NCBI GenBank assembly: GCA_011321815.1
Contig: DROS01000042.1
Location: 1-48,602, forward strand
Direction of reading: 5' to 3'
DNA from: Gammaproteobacteria bacterium
GTDB taxonomy: Bacteria > Pseudomonadota > Gammaproteobacteria > SZUA-152
DNA: 48,602 nucleotides
In this document: positions 1 through 9,419 of the stretch, piece by piece
Numbering within the stretch: the stretch's first letter is position 1
Layout: each line of letters opens with the position of its first letter
Notes under the pieces: generated by a model
Database searches by the model: none
Told to the model about the DNA's origin: nothing
What the model saw: only the letters and a program-made list of their open reading frames with translations
Program-made: the position numbers and the translations under genes

Positions 1-164
1 CGCCCGAAGGGTTGGCCTGTCAGCGTCCATGGCGGCGTTGCTCCTCTTGCAAAGGACGACGGCCATTCGCTGCGAGGAGCGCCTCGCCTAAAGCGCCTAC
101 TGTTGGTGCCCTGAACGCTGACAGACCAACTGAATCCCAATTTATTACCTTGAAAGAGTACTAG
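1..164 (-). mobile_element. MITE-like palindromic element, partial copy
   Basis: This stretch is almost exactly the reverse complement of 1007-1169, with one small length difference near 67-70. It ends in the same terminal sequence, finishing in AGTACTAG at 157-164. It is therefore an inverted partial copy of the complete element at 1007-1274; the rest lies left of the window. It encodes no protein. The two copies face each other across tadA and tRNA-Ser. Confidence 0.8.
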
Positions 165-265
165 AGGCGACTCATTGGTTTGTCCAAGGAATTTCTGAAC
201 ATGGTATTATCAATTAGCAAGGAAATAAGCCATTGAAAAAAGTAAAAATAGCTTGTTTACAATAG

Positions 266-775
<510 letters not shown>

Positions 776-862
776 GGCGTGTGTGGCACGAGGTGCGTGC
801 CCCCCAAGGAAATGCCCGGGTTTGAAAATTTCTACGTAATGCGTATGCTATGCGCTCCTTTT

Positions 863-955
<93 letters not shown>

Positions 956-1006
956 TTAAGGTGGCAGGCCATTGGTGAATATGTGCGCAGCAATTGAGAT
1001 TTGGCT

Positions 1007-1274
1007 CTAGTACTCTTTCAAGGTGATAAATTGGGATTCAGTTGGTCTGTCAGCGTTCAGGGCACCAACAGTAGGCGCTTTAGGCGAGACGCTCCTCGCA
1101 GCGATGGCCGTCGTCCTTTGCAAGAGGAGCAACGCCGCCATGGACGCTGACAGGCCAACCCTTCGGGCGCTCCTGTGGTGTTCCGCTGCGGCGTCGCCTA
1201 AAGCGCCTACTGTTGGTGCCGCGAAACACCACAGGAACGCTGAATCCCAATTTATCACCTTGAAAGAGTACTAG
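1007..1274. mobile_element. MITE-like palindromic element, complete copy
   Basis: A 268-base non-coding element with terminal inverted repeats of about 35 bases: the left end starts CTAGTACTCTTTCAAGG and the right end is its mirror. CTAG at both ends may belong to the repeat or be a 4-base target duplication; being palindromic it cannot be assigned. A 4-base YTAR target would fit an IS5-group transposase acting in trans, which is an inference. Inside, a GGCACCAACAGTAGGCGC module occurs once near 1060 and inverted near 1195-1220, and a second hairpin lies around 1171-1235. The two 83-residue open frames on opposite strands are products of the palindrome. Confidence 0.8.
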
Positions 1275-1594
1275 TTGCATACCCTGTTTGCCCCATAGCT
1301 GCGTTGTTGTTCTTGCCATAGACTGGTTATTGCGCGTCATTTTTCCTTGTCTAAAATAAGTGCCTGTTTTTGGTGGTGCGATGAACAAATGTGACGCACA
1401 CTTAAATCTGAATTTCAAGCGCCATGGGCATATTGGTTATGCCTTGATGCGGCCCCTGTCCGTCCTGCGCCCATTTCCCCTGGGCCCACGATCCCAGTAT
1501 GATCAGCGTTTACTGAGCGGCCACATGGGTTCAGGCCCTTTGCCGGGTGGATCAGTGAAGCGGGCGGGTATGCTGAAGCAAAGTGTGCGTTAAA
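1275..1594. other. Intergenic region, no gene recognised
   Basis: A 77-codon frame at 1360-1593 on the plus strand has no ribosome binding site and no recognisable composition, and runs head-on into the gene at 1595. I see no RNA gene or clear terminator. Confidence 0.5.
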
Positions 1595-1936
1595 CTATTT
1601 TTCCTCATTGTTTTCCAGGCATTGTGTTGCATTTTGTTTGGCCTCAGTTGAACATTTCAGGTGCTTGTCCGGATTATTTCCATGCAATTGTCCGCATGTT
1701 TCGTAGGCACGAATCAATGTCCAGTTGCATTCAAGCTGCCGGGACAGGGTTTCCAATCGCACATTTTGTTGCTGGCGTTGTTTGGTGGCCTGATCCAGTT
1801 CTCGCAGTATGGATTGGAGTTGTTGCTGCTGGTCACTTTTTTTTTCAGTAATGTCTGTTTCGGCTTGGCTGGGCAGTACCGAAAAAAAGAGAAGAATGGC
1901 CAATATGGCAGAATATATTTGTGGCATGTGGTGCAT
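1595..1936 (-). CDS. Small secreted coiled-coil protein, function unknown
   Basis: Not a family I recognise. The 113-residue product has an N-terminal signal peptide (hydrophobic residues about 7-20, with a plausible cleavage after PSQA), so it is probably periplasmic. Residues 35-70 are Gln/Leu-rich with heptad-like spacing and probably form a coiled coil. The C-terminal 45 residues carry four cysteines (in ECNW, ETCGQ, KCST and TQCLE), compatible with two disulphides. Two starts are possible, ATG at 1936 or at 1927; an AGGA precedes both, and the spacing to the second is more usual. Nothing nearby suggests an operon partner. Confidence 0.6.
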   Translation of the reverse strand: MHHMPQIYSAILAILLFFSVLPSQAETDITEKKSDQQQQLQSILRELDQATKQRQQQNVRLETLSRQLECNWTLIRAYETCGQLHGNNPDKHLKCSTEAKQNATQCLENNEEK

Positions 1937-2371
1937 AGTCCTAGAATCTGCGATAAATGCAAAGCATGCCGCATGTCATCGCGGTTTATTCAGCAGATGG
2001 GTTGTGGTGCAGCCGATAAGAAGGCCGAATAATGTCATACTGCCGGGTTTATCTCCAGGCGGTTGATTACGAAACCCGGATTAATAAAGCTGTTGGTGAA
2101 TTTTGGGTCAGGGTGGGTAGAAATAGCAGGCAGGCCGTTCTTTTCGGGAGGGAAGAACGTCAGCTGCAATGAAAATAATTGTTAAGTCAATGAGTTAACT
2201 GTTTTCTGTTCCGCTAATATTCGAAATACTGGTGCATTGTATGTAGCAAGTACGCGCGCCAATGTGTCGACGCCAGTTATGGTGTGCCATTTTGCCCGGA
2301 GTTTTGTAATGTGTTGGGCAAGGGCGGCCGATGACCAAACAAAATCAATAAAAAGGAATTGCTCAAATAGA
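1937..2371. other. Intergenic region upstream of the signalling cluster
   Basis: The region is divergent between the secreted protein and the first c-di-GMP gene, so it should hold promoters for both. I cannot point to a convincing -35/-10 pair. The open frame of the downstream gene extends up to 2237, but that extension has no ribosome site and no conserved sequence. Confidence 0.4.
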
Positions 2372-4435
2372 ATGAAACCTCTGCGCGTTTTATTAGTTGA
2401 AGACTCTGAAGATGATGCGGCGCTGACTTTGCGCCAGCTTAAAAAGGGCGGTTATGCGCCTTCCTTTAAAAGAGTGGATACTCCCGAGACCATGCGCGCA
2501 GCGTTGGAAGTACGTGAGTGGGATATTGTTCTTTCCGATTACAATATGCCGGAATTCAGCGGCCCTGCGGCGCTGGTCTTGTTGCGTTCAACCGGTATTG
2601 ATCTTCCATTTATCGTGATTTCCGGCGCCATGGGTGAAGAGTCCGCAGTCTCTCTAATGAAGGCTGGCGCGCATGACTATATCATGAAGGATAATCTGGC
2701 ACGGCTGATCCCGGCCATTGAGCGCGAATTACGTGAAGCTGAAGTGCGCCGTGCCCGCCAGCGGGCGGAAGCGGATTTGCGTCTGTCAGCCAAGGTTTTT
2801 GAATCCAGTGTGGAAGGGGTGATGATTGCGGACCGGGAGGCCTGCATCCTGCGAGTGAACAAGGCCTTTAGTGAGATCACCGGTTATTCGGAAGCGGAGG
2901 TGATTGGTCAGCGGCCGAATATTTTACAATCGGGGCGGCATGACAAAAATTTTTATCGTGGCATGTGGCAGTCCATTAACGATAATGGTTATTGGCAGGG
3001 TGAGATCTGGAACCGGCGCAAAAATGGAGAAGTGTTTCCAGAATGGCTGACGATCAGTGCGGTGACTGATGTGAATGGGCACGTGACGCATTTGATTGGC
3101 GGCTTTACGGATATGAGCCAGCAAAAACAGGCGGAAGACCGTATTCAGCATCTCATGTATTACGATGCCTTGACGGATTTACCCAACCGGGTTTTGTTTC
3201 GGGAACGGTGCAAACAAGCTATGTCACGTGCGCGGCGCAGTGGCAGGCGCGTGGCTTATTTACACTTTGATATCGACCGGTTCGTGAATATTAATGACAC
3301 ACTAGGCCATCCGGTGGGAGACCAGCTGTTGCAACAGGTTGGGCAGCGCCTGACAGGCTGCGTGCGCCAACAGGATCTGGTAGCGCGCTTTGTGGGGGAT
3401 GAGTTTGGTGTTGGGATAACGGATGTTGATCGCAATGAGCCAGTGGACAGTTTGTTGCAAACAGTGGTTGGCGCATTTTCTGAACCTTTTTACATACAAA
3501 GCAGGGAAATTTTTTTGGTGCCGAGTATTGGAGTGTCGTTTTTTCCGGATGATTCGATGGAGTTTGATGAACTGGCACGTTTTGCGGACACAGCATTGCA
3601 TGCCGCCAAACGTGATGGTGGGGCCAATTATCACCTCTATCAAAAATCCATGAATGCAGATGCAGATGACCGCCTGTCAATGGAAAGTGCATTACGTCGC
3701 GCACTGGAACGTGAGGAATTTCTGCTTTATTACCAGCCACAGTTGTCGCTGAAAACAGGTGACATCATCGGTGTGGAGGCGTTGTTACGCTGGCGTCGCA
3801 GTAACGAGAATCTGGTGTTGCCGGGAAAATTTATACCCCTGTTGGAAGAAACCAGTTTGATTATTCCAGTGGGTGAGTGGGTTTTGCGTCAGGCCTGTCG
3901 GGATCATCAGGCCTGGGCCGAGGCGGGCAACAAACCCATACCAATTGCGGTTAACCTGTCGGCCCGTCAATTCCGGGATAAGGGCTTGGTGGCAATGATT
4001 CGTCAAGTACTTGCAGAAAATGCCATTGCCGCTGAAATGATTGAACTGGAAATTACGGAAAGCTGCGTGATGGAAGATCCCGAAGAGGCATTGTCAACCC
4101 TGGAAGCTTTTCATGAAATGGGTATTCGTATTGCCATTGATGATTTTGGTACCGGCTATTCATCACTGAGTTATTTGAAACGGTTTCCGCTGGACGTGTT
4201 GAAGATTGACCAATCCTTTGTTGCAGATATTCCGGCAGATGAAGATGATGCAGCCATTATTGATACCATTATCGCCATGGGGCACCGGCTTAAACTTTTG
4301 GTAACCGCCGAGGGTGTGGAAACAGAAGCACAAGCTGGCTTTCTGCGTGAACATGGCTGTGATAATGTACAGGGCTATTTTTATGACCAGCCCATGTCCG
4401 CTGAAAATCTGCTTCTCCGGATTTCCAGGGCATAA
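2372..4435 (+). CDS. REC-PAS-GGDEF-EAL cyclic-di-GMP signalling protein
   Basis: A soluble 687-residue response regulator predicted to degrade, and perhaps make, cyclic di-GMP. From the ATG at 2372: receiver domain 1-125 with acidic pocket EDSEDD, probable phospho-acceptor D56 (in SDYNMP) and K106; PAS 139-250; GGDEF 257-420; EAL 433-685. The EAL domain looks active: EALLRW at 469-474, NLSARQF, EITES, DDFGTGYSS, KIDQSF, AEGVE and QGYFY are all present. The GGDEF loop reads VGDEF (341-345), the first Gly being Val, but an I-site RxxD lies five residues before it. The start is chosen because AAGGAA lies about 13 bases upstream and the receiver begins there; the open frame extends 45 codons further up without conservation. 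The kinase gene follows after 10 bases. Confidence 0.9.
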   Translation: MKPLRVLLVEDSEDDAALTLRQLKKGGYAPSFKRVDTPETMRAALEVREWDIVLSDYNMPEFSGPAALVLLRSTGIDLPFIVISGAMGEESAVSLMKAGAHDYIMKDNLARLIPAIERELREAEVRRARQRAEADLRLSAKVFESSVEGVMIADREACILRVNKAFSEITGYSEAEVIGQRPNILQSGRHDKNFYRGMWQSINDNGYWQGEIWNRRKNGEVFPEWLTISAVTDVNGHVTHLIGGFTDMSQQKQAEDRIQHLMYYDALTDLPNRVLFRERCKQAMSRARRSGRRVAYLHFDIDRFVNINDTLGHPVGDQLLQQVGQRLTGCVRQQDLVARFVGDEFGVGITDVDRNEPVDSLLQTVVGAFSEPFYIQSREIFLVPSIGVSFFPDDSMEFDELARFADTALHAAKRDGGANYHLYQKSMNADADDRLSMESALRRALEREEFLLYYQPQLSLKTGDIIGVEALLRWRRSNENLVLPGKFIPLLEETSLIIPVGEWVLRQACRDHQAWAEAGNKPIPIAVNLSARQFRDKGLVAMIRQVLAENAIAAEMIELEITESCVMEDPEEALSTLEAFHEMGIRIAIDDFGTGYSSLSYLKRFPLDVLKIDQSFVADIPADEDDAAIIDTIIAMGHRLKLLVTAEGVETEAQAGFLREHGCDNVQGYFYDQPMSAENLLLRISRA

Positions 4436-4445
4436 GTTGCAAAAA

Positions 4446-5972
4446 ATGAACTGGGGATTGTACACGCGGGTTATTGTCAGTCTTGGATTTATTCTGTGCA
4501 TTTCAATGTTGTTATTAGGTTACGTGTTGTTGCATGGCGTTGATAAAACAGAAAGAATGGAGAGCATTGCTCTGACGCTTGGTGGCATATGGTTATTGGT
4601 GATGATGGCCATTCACCTGGTTTTACGCAGCACGATAAAACCTTTGTCTGCGCTCACCAAGCATATTACAACTACATCGTTTGAAATGCCCCACCGGGAA
4701 ATCAGTGTGGATTTGCGCGCCAGGAAAGATGAAGTTGGTATATTGGCCTGTGCATTTGATGCCATGTTATCGAACCTTCAGAAATCTTATTCCAATCTGG
4801 AAAAAAGAGAGGAGCACTATCGGCGGCTGGTGGAAACAGCAAATGTTATTCCCTGGGAACTGGATTTAAACTCACGACGTATAACTTATGTCGGGCCGCA
4901 AGCGAAGGCTATGCTTGGTTATGAAATCAGTGATTGGTACGAAGAAAAATTTTGGTTGAATCATGTATATGCAGAAGATGTTGACATGGCCGAAAAGTTT
5001 TATCGCCATGTTGCCTCCACTGATGAAGGTTGTGAAATTGAGTATCGGATAAATCATGCTGATGGAAAAGTGGTATGGGTGCGCGACTGTGTGCATAAAT
5101 CCACTTATGATCCACGCTCACCCACATTACAAGGGCTGATGTTTGATGTCGACGAAAGAGTCAAGGCCCGTCAGGAATTGCAGCGTTATCGTGAACATTT
5201 GGAAAATGTGGTTAACGAACGCACGGCTGAGTTATTAACCGTTAATCAGGAGCTGCAATCATTTGCGCATTCCCTGTCCCAGGATTTGCGCGTGCCGTTA
5301 CGTGTCATTAATGGATTTAGTGAGGCCATGCTGGAAGATTATGGTGATGTTGTCGGAGATGAGGGACGGAGTTATTTAAAAAGAATTTGTGGCGGCACAA
5401 AAAAAATGGGCAAGATGATCGATGATATTTTGATTCTTTCCCGGGTTACCCGCAAAGAATTGTACCGGAAAAAGATCAACCTTTCCCAAATGGCGGCTGG
5501 TGTGGTGGAGGGCCTCCGGGAAGAATATATTGATCATCAGGTAGAGTTTATTGTTGATAAGCAATTAACCGCCTATGGTGACGCAGAATTAATAGAAATA
5601 TTATTGAACCATCTTTTGAGCAATGCATGGAAATTTACACAAAAAGTGGAGCACCCACGTGTTGAATTTAGTGGTGAGCTGTCCGCAGGAAATATGGTTT
5701 ATGCGGTAAGGGATAATGGTGCCGGGTTTGATATGCAGTACGTTGAAAAATTATTCTTACCTTTCAGGCGATTGCACAGCTCTGAGGAATTTGAGGGCGT
5801 GGGTGTCGGCCTGGCGGCGGTAAAGCGTATTGTGTTGCGGCATGGTGGAAAAACCTGGGGAGAGGGAAAGGTTGACGGCGGCGCTGTATTTTATTTTACG
5901 TTGGGAGAATCTTCACGAGAGCAATCGAGTTCCGGTAAAAAGTTTTTGCTGGATAATGATATCGCTGTGTGA
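4446..5972 (+). CDS. Membrane HAMP-PAS sensor histidine kinase lacking the phospho-acceptor His
   Basis: A 508-residue inner-membrane sensor. Two membrane segments lie at about 7-27 and 36-55 with almost no periplasmic loop. A HAMP-like linker (RSTIKPLSALTKHI) follows, then a PAS domain of the PAS_3 type (about 120-240), a coiled linker, a HisKA-type helix pair (265-335) and a HATPase_c domain (380-490) with N-box SNAWKF, G1 box DNGAGF and G2-like GVGVGLA. The H-box reads SQDLRVPL instead of S-H-D-L-R-x-P-L: codon CAG at 5280-5282 encodes Gln279. Known kinases of this type autophosphorylate on that His, so this protein probably cannot, though it may still bind ATP or act as a phosphatase or scaffold. 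It sits 10 bases after the EAL gene. Confidence 0.85.
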   Translation: MNWGLYTRVIVSLGFILCISMLLLGYVLLHGVDKTERMESIALTLGGIWLLVMMAIHLVLRSTIKPLSALTKHITTTSFEMPHREISVDLRARKDEVGILACAFDAMLSNLQKSYSNLEKREEHYRRLVETANVIPWELDLNSRRITYVGPQAKAMLGYEISDWYEEKFWLNHVYAEDVDMAEKFYRHVASTDEGCEIEYRINHADGKVVWVRDCVHKSTYDPRSPTLQGLMFDVDERVKARQELQRYREHLENVVNERTAELLTVNQELQSFAHSLSQDLRVPLRVINGFSEAMLEDYGDVVGDEGRSYLKRICGGTKKMGKMIDDILILSRVTRKELYRKKINLSQMAAGVVEGLREEYIDHQVEFIVDKQLTAYGDAELIEILLNHLLSNAWKFTQKVEHPRVEFSGELSAGNMVYAVRDNGAGFDMQYVEKLFLPFRRLHSSEEFEGVGVGLAAVKRIVLRHGGKTWGEGKVDGGAVFYFTLGESSREQSSSGKKFLLDNDIAV

Positions 5973-6415
5973 ATGGTATGAGCTAAATGCACAAATAAAC
6001 CCATAGGCCGGGTGTCTATGATATCAGATGGCAAGTGAGGTTAATTGGCATTACTTTTTTGTATTGTCAGATGTTGTTTGGGAAGTCACTGCATGCACGT
6101 TTCCAGAGCGCATAAGCATAAAAAGTGGATTGCTCGCAGGGTTACGGTATGCTGTGTACAGCATTAACCCGGTATCTTGTTTTATGCGACGGGAACAGCC
6201 TTTGAATACCGAGTTATAACGTTGTATTAATTGGATATATTAGAAAAACCGTTATTTCAATATAGCGGTTGTGGTTTTATCGGGTATGTACAGAGTTTAA
6301 TGTTTGCTCACCAATGTGTAGCTGGAAAATAACTCTGTATCGACTAGATTAAAGGGAGAGCTTTTGCTTCGTGGGCAGGAATGACAACGAAAGCAAAAGG
6401 TAAAAGGGGAAATGG
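5973..6415. other. Intergenic region between the kinase and response regulator genes
   Basis: About 440 bases with no credible gene; a 63-codon frame at 6028-6219 lacks a ribosome site and any recognisable sequence. The hairpin at 6247-6270 is listed separately. The length suggests that the downstream regulator pair has its own promoter. Confidence 0.5.
6247..6270 (+). terminator. Possible terminator hairpin downstream of the kinase gene
   Basis: AACCGTTAT (6247-6255) pairs with ATAGCGGTT (6262-6270) over nine base pairs including one G-T, with a six-base loop. It is followed by GTGGTTTTAT, an imperfect T tract. It could end the transcript from the kinase gene. Confidence 0.4.
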
Positions 6416-6865
6416 ATGTCGGACAAAGTTATTTTATTGGTTGAAGATAACCCGGATGATGAGGCCCTGACTCTACGGGCTTTAAAAAAAAATAATATTC
6501 TTAACAAAGTGGTTGTGGCGCGTGACGGCGAAGAAGCGCTGGAATATCTGTTTGGTACTGGAAGATATGCAGGGCGTGATACCAGCATTCAGCCCCAGGT
6601 TGTTTTGCTGGATTTGCAATTACCAAAAATCAGTGGGCTTGAAGTGCTTAAACGTTTGCGGGCAGATAAACGCACAATGTTGCAGCCGGTGGTGATTCTT
6701 ACCACGTCCAGTGAAGAGATGGATGTTGTTGCGAGCTATGAAAACGGAGCCAATAGTTACACCCGGAAGCCGGTGGATTTTAATCAATTCATTGAGGCAG
6801 TGAAGCAGCTTGGTTTGTATTGGCTGGTATTGAATGAAGCACCCGTAAAGCGTGGGGAAAATTGA
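6416..6865 (+). CDS. Single-domain CheY-like response regulator (Rcp type)
   Basis: A 149-residue stand-alone receiver of the kind often paired with phytochrome-like kinases. Acidic residues are in VEDNPDD (9-15), the phospho-acceptor is probably D66 in LLDLQLP, T96/T97 is in ILTTSS, and the conserved Lys is K118 in TRKPVDF. There is no output domain, so it should work by protein contact or in a phosphorelay. The start follows a purine-rich AAAAGGGGAA. Its stop codon is two bases from the ATG of the REC-GGDEF-EAL gene, so the two are co-transcribed and probably translationally coupled. Confidence 0.92.
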   Translation: MSDKVILLVEDNPDDEALTLRALKKNNILNKVVVARDGEEALEYLFGTGRYAGRDTSIQPQVVLLDLQLPKISGLEVLKRLRADKRTMLQPVVILTTSSEEMDVVASYENGANSYTRKPVDFNQFIEAVKQLGLYWLVLNEAPVKRGEN

Positions 6866-6867
6866 GC

Positions 6868-8580
6868 ATGACTGTATCGCTACGAGTTCTCCTGGTCGAA
6901 GATTCTGAAAATGATGCCATGCTGCTTAAGAGAGAGCTACAGCGTGCGCAATACGAGCCAGTTGTGTTGCGGGTTGATAATGGCCCGTCAATGCAGCGTG
7001 CTTTGCAAAACCAAAATTGGGATATCGTTGTCACTGATCATAATATTCCCGGTTTTAGTTCCGAGGAAGCGATTGCCATCGCACTGGAATGTAAACCTGA
7101 TATTCCTATCATTATAGTTTCGGGCAGTATTGGTGAAGACATTGCAGTGGCTGCAATGAAAATGGGCGCGCACGATTATATTATGAAGGACAACCTTAAG
7201 CGCCTTGTGCCTGCCATTGAACGGGAATTGCGCGAAGCGGAAATGCGACGCTCCCATCGACTTGCAGAAGCAACGATCCATCATCTGGCTTATCACGACC
7301 AATTGACTGGCCTGGTGAATCGTAATGAGTTTGACCGGCATCTCAACAATGCCCTGGACTCCGCCAAGTGTGACAATATTTCGCACGTATTGTTGTATCT
7401 GGATCTGGACCAATTCAAAGTGATTAATGATACCTGTGGACATCAGGCCGGGGATGAATTGTTAAGTCAGCTGGCATTATTGTTGCGGGAAGAGGTGCGG
7501 GGTAATGATATTCTGGCCCGCCTGGGTGGTGATGAGTTTGGCCTGTTGTTGGAAAACTGCCCATTGGATAAGGCAAAAGTGATTGCCGAAGACCTGCGGG
7601 AACTGGTCAGTGATTTTCGTTTTGTCTGGCGTGATAAAAGCTTCAGCATTGGTGTCAGTATCGGTATGGCCAGAATCACCAAAGATGCGCAAGGTGCCGA
7701 CGAGGTGTTGGGCGCCGCCGACATAGCCTGCTACGCGGCAAAAGACATGGGGCGTGACCGGGTACATGTGTATAAGGACGATGATTCGGAACTGCTGCGG
7801 CGGCAAACTGAAATGCAATGGGTCTCCCGTATAAAAGATGCGCTGGAAGATGGCCGGTTTGTATTACACCAGCAGCAGATGCATTCGCTCAGTCGCCTTA
7901 ACGGCAGGGTCCAGTGCGCTGAATTTTTGGTGCGCATGCTGGATGAACAGGACAACATTATCATGCCCGGTGCATTTATTCCTGCGGCAGAGCGTTACGG
8001 CATCATGTCCTTGCTGGACCGTTGGGTGGTTCGCTCCACTATCGCCTATTTAGCTGACAATTTATCGGCAAGTGAAAAAAATGACAGTACATTTTTCGTT
8101 AATCTTTCGGGTAGCTCGCTCGGTGATAGTGATTTTTCGACCTATATCCGGCAACAAATCACACACTACAATATCCCACCCGAGCTGTTATGTTTTGAAA
8201 TTACTGAAACGGCAGCTATATCGAACTTGAGCGAGGCGGTTAAATTTATTAATGAAATACGCAGCTTTGGTTGCCAGTTTGCGTTGGATGATTTTGGTTC
8301 TGGTCTGAGTTCCTTTTCTTATCTTAAAACACTGCCTGTGGACTATTTGAAAATAGATGGTTCATTTGTGCGCGATATTGAAGTGGATCCAATGAATTTT
8401 GCAATTGTGCAGGCGATCAATGAAATTGGCCACGTTGCCGGTTTGCACACCATTGCGGAATTTGTTGAAAATGAAAAAACACTGGAAAGCCTGCGTGGTA
8501 TTGGTGTTGATTTTGTACAGGGTTATTGCATTGCTCATCCAAAGGCAGTGCGCGAAAAAATGCCTGTTAGTGCTTCCTGA
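6868..8580 (+). CDS. REC-GGDEF-EAL cyclic-di-GMP signalling protein
   Basis: A soluble 570-residue response regulator with both cyclic-di-GMP domains. The receiver is 1-125 with D57 (TDHNIP) and the segment HDYIMKDNLKRL nearly identical to that of the protein at 2372-4435. GGDEF (about 135-300) has an intact GGDEF at 220-224 and an I-site RGND five residues before it, so it is probably an active, product-inhibited cyclase. EAL (about 320-565) has the Glu of ExLxR (AEFLVRM, 352-354), FVNLSG, EITETA, DDFGSG, KIDGSF, AEFVE and QGY, so phosphodiesterase activity is also possible. ATG 6868 is preferred to TTG 6862, because GGGGA lies about 10 bases before it and it clears the preceding stop. Confidence 0.92.
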   Translation: MTVSLRVLLVEDSENDAMLLKRELQRAQYEPVVLRVDNGPSMQRALQNQNWDIVVTDHNIPGFSSEEAIAIALECKPDIPIIIVSGSIGEDIAVAAMKMGAHDYIMKDNLKRLVPAIERELREAEMRRSHRLAEATIHHLAYHDQLTGLVNRNEFDRHLNNALDSAKCDNISHVLLYLDLDQFKVINDTCGHQAGDELLSQLALLLREEVRGNDILARLGGDEFGLLLENCPLDKAKVIAEDLRELVSDFRFVWRDKSFSIGVSIGMARITKDAQGADEVLGAADIACYAAKDMGRDRVHVYKDDDSELLRRQTEMQWVSRIKDALEDGRFVLHQQQMHSLSRLNGRVQCAEFLVRMLDEQDNIIMPGAFIPAAERYGIMSLLDRWVVRSTIAYLADNLSASEKNDSTFFVNLSGSSLGDSDFSTYIRQQITHYNIPPELLCFEITETAAISNLSEAVKFINEIRSFGCQFALDDFGSGLSSFSYLKTLPVDYLKIDGSFVRDIEVDPMNFAIVQAINEIGHVAGLHTIAEFVENEKTLESLRGIGVDFVQGYCIAHPKAVREKMPVSAS

Positions 8581-8624
8581 GTCAAGTCAATTTACCTTTG
8601 GTATACGGGAAATTCGTCGCAGGC

Positions 8625-9419
8625 TTAACCGATTAATTCAGGTTTATGCCCCAGCTGGCTGGCTGGCCGGGCCGGCACAGCAAGGCGTGGGGTCGGCACT
8701 TTTTTGTTGCCCGGGGTGAACTGACGCAACAGGTTGTTCGCAATGCCATTCAGATCGGTCGCAATTTCCCCGTCTTCCATTTCGGCAGTCTTTTTGCTGT
8801 CAGCATGGTCGTTGCCATGTAATAAATAACCACTGCATTCCAGTTTTAATGAAAGCAGGGATTGTGTGTTGTTATATAAAAAACTGAAAAACCGCCGGGC
8901 TACCGGTTTGGTTTTTGCGCCGAGCATGATGACGCAAATGGTAAAGTCAGTATTGAGGGAGGCTATAAATGCCAGCTGATCATAGGCAATGCGTACGCCA
9001 TTCAATGATGCCTGCACCGTGATGAGCAAGCGATTGTTTTTCAGTGCTAATGTGGTTGATGGTGACAATACCGGAATCAAACAGTATGCAGGCAGACTGA
9101 TTTCATCATCGTCCTTATGCGCGGTTAATGTGGGTGTTACATTGTTTGCCAGTACCGACAAATGATTGGAAACCGCCAGACGGTTTTCAATATTTAACAC
9201 CATACTGCTGCTTTGGCTATTAAAGGCATGATTCAATTCATACACAATGTAATCATCATTTCTTGCACCCAGCAATACGGGGATAATGGTGGTATTTTCC
9301 CAGATTGGCAGGCGCTCGTTTCCATCGCTGAGAAAATAATGACTGATTTGGGCAAGGCGGTGTTTTGAGAATGTGCTGCTGTTCTCAGCATGCGCGTTAT
9401 TATGGGTTGTTTTTGACAT
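8625..9419 (-). CDS. Third gene of the ParA-CBM48 operon; possible P-loop-less MinD/ParA relative
   Basis: A 264-residue protein that I do not recognise with confidence. The ATG at 9417-9419 lies inside the end of the ParA gene (20-base overlap), so the two are translationally coupled. There is no Walker A motif, signal peptide or membrane segment. By eye, the stretch LLITVQASLNGVRIAYDQLAFI with the following FTICVIMLGAKTKPVARRFF resembles the region after Walker B in FlhG/MinD-type ATPases, where TPEPTSITDAY and a following Asn motif normally sit. This is a weak visual match. The C-terminal 40 residues are Pro/Arg-rich and probably disordered. A regulatory or partner subunit of the preceding ATPase is an inference from the operon. 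Confidence 0.6.
   Translation of the reverse strand: MSKTTHNNAHAENSSTFSKHRLAQISHYFLSDGNERLPIWENTTIIPVLLGARNDDYIVYELNHAFNSQSSSMVLNIENRLAVSNHLSVLANNVTPTLTAHKDDDEISLPAYCLIPVLSPSTTLALKNNRLLITVQASLNGVRIAYDQLAFIASLNTDFTICVIMLGAKTKPVARRFFSFLYNNTQSLLSLKLECSGYLLHGNDHADSKKTAEMEDGEIATDLNGIANNLLRQFTPGNKKVPTPRLAVPARPASQLGHKPELIG

Noticed and set aside
1007-1274. Two 83-codon open frames on opposite strands, both starting MINWDS and ending ITLKEY
   Set aside because: They are mirror translations of the terminal inverted repeats of the MITE, with no ribosome site.
1360-1593. 77-codon frame on the plus strand
   Set aside because: No ribosome site, no recognisable sequence, and it runs into the opposing gene at 1595.
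6028-6219. 63-codon frame in the gap after the kinase gene
   Set aside because: No ribosome site and no protein-like pattern; the region is better read as intergenic.
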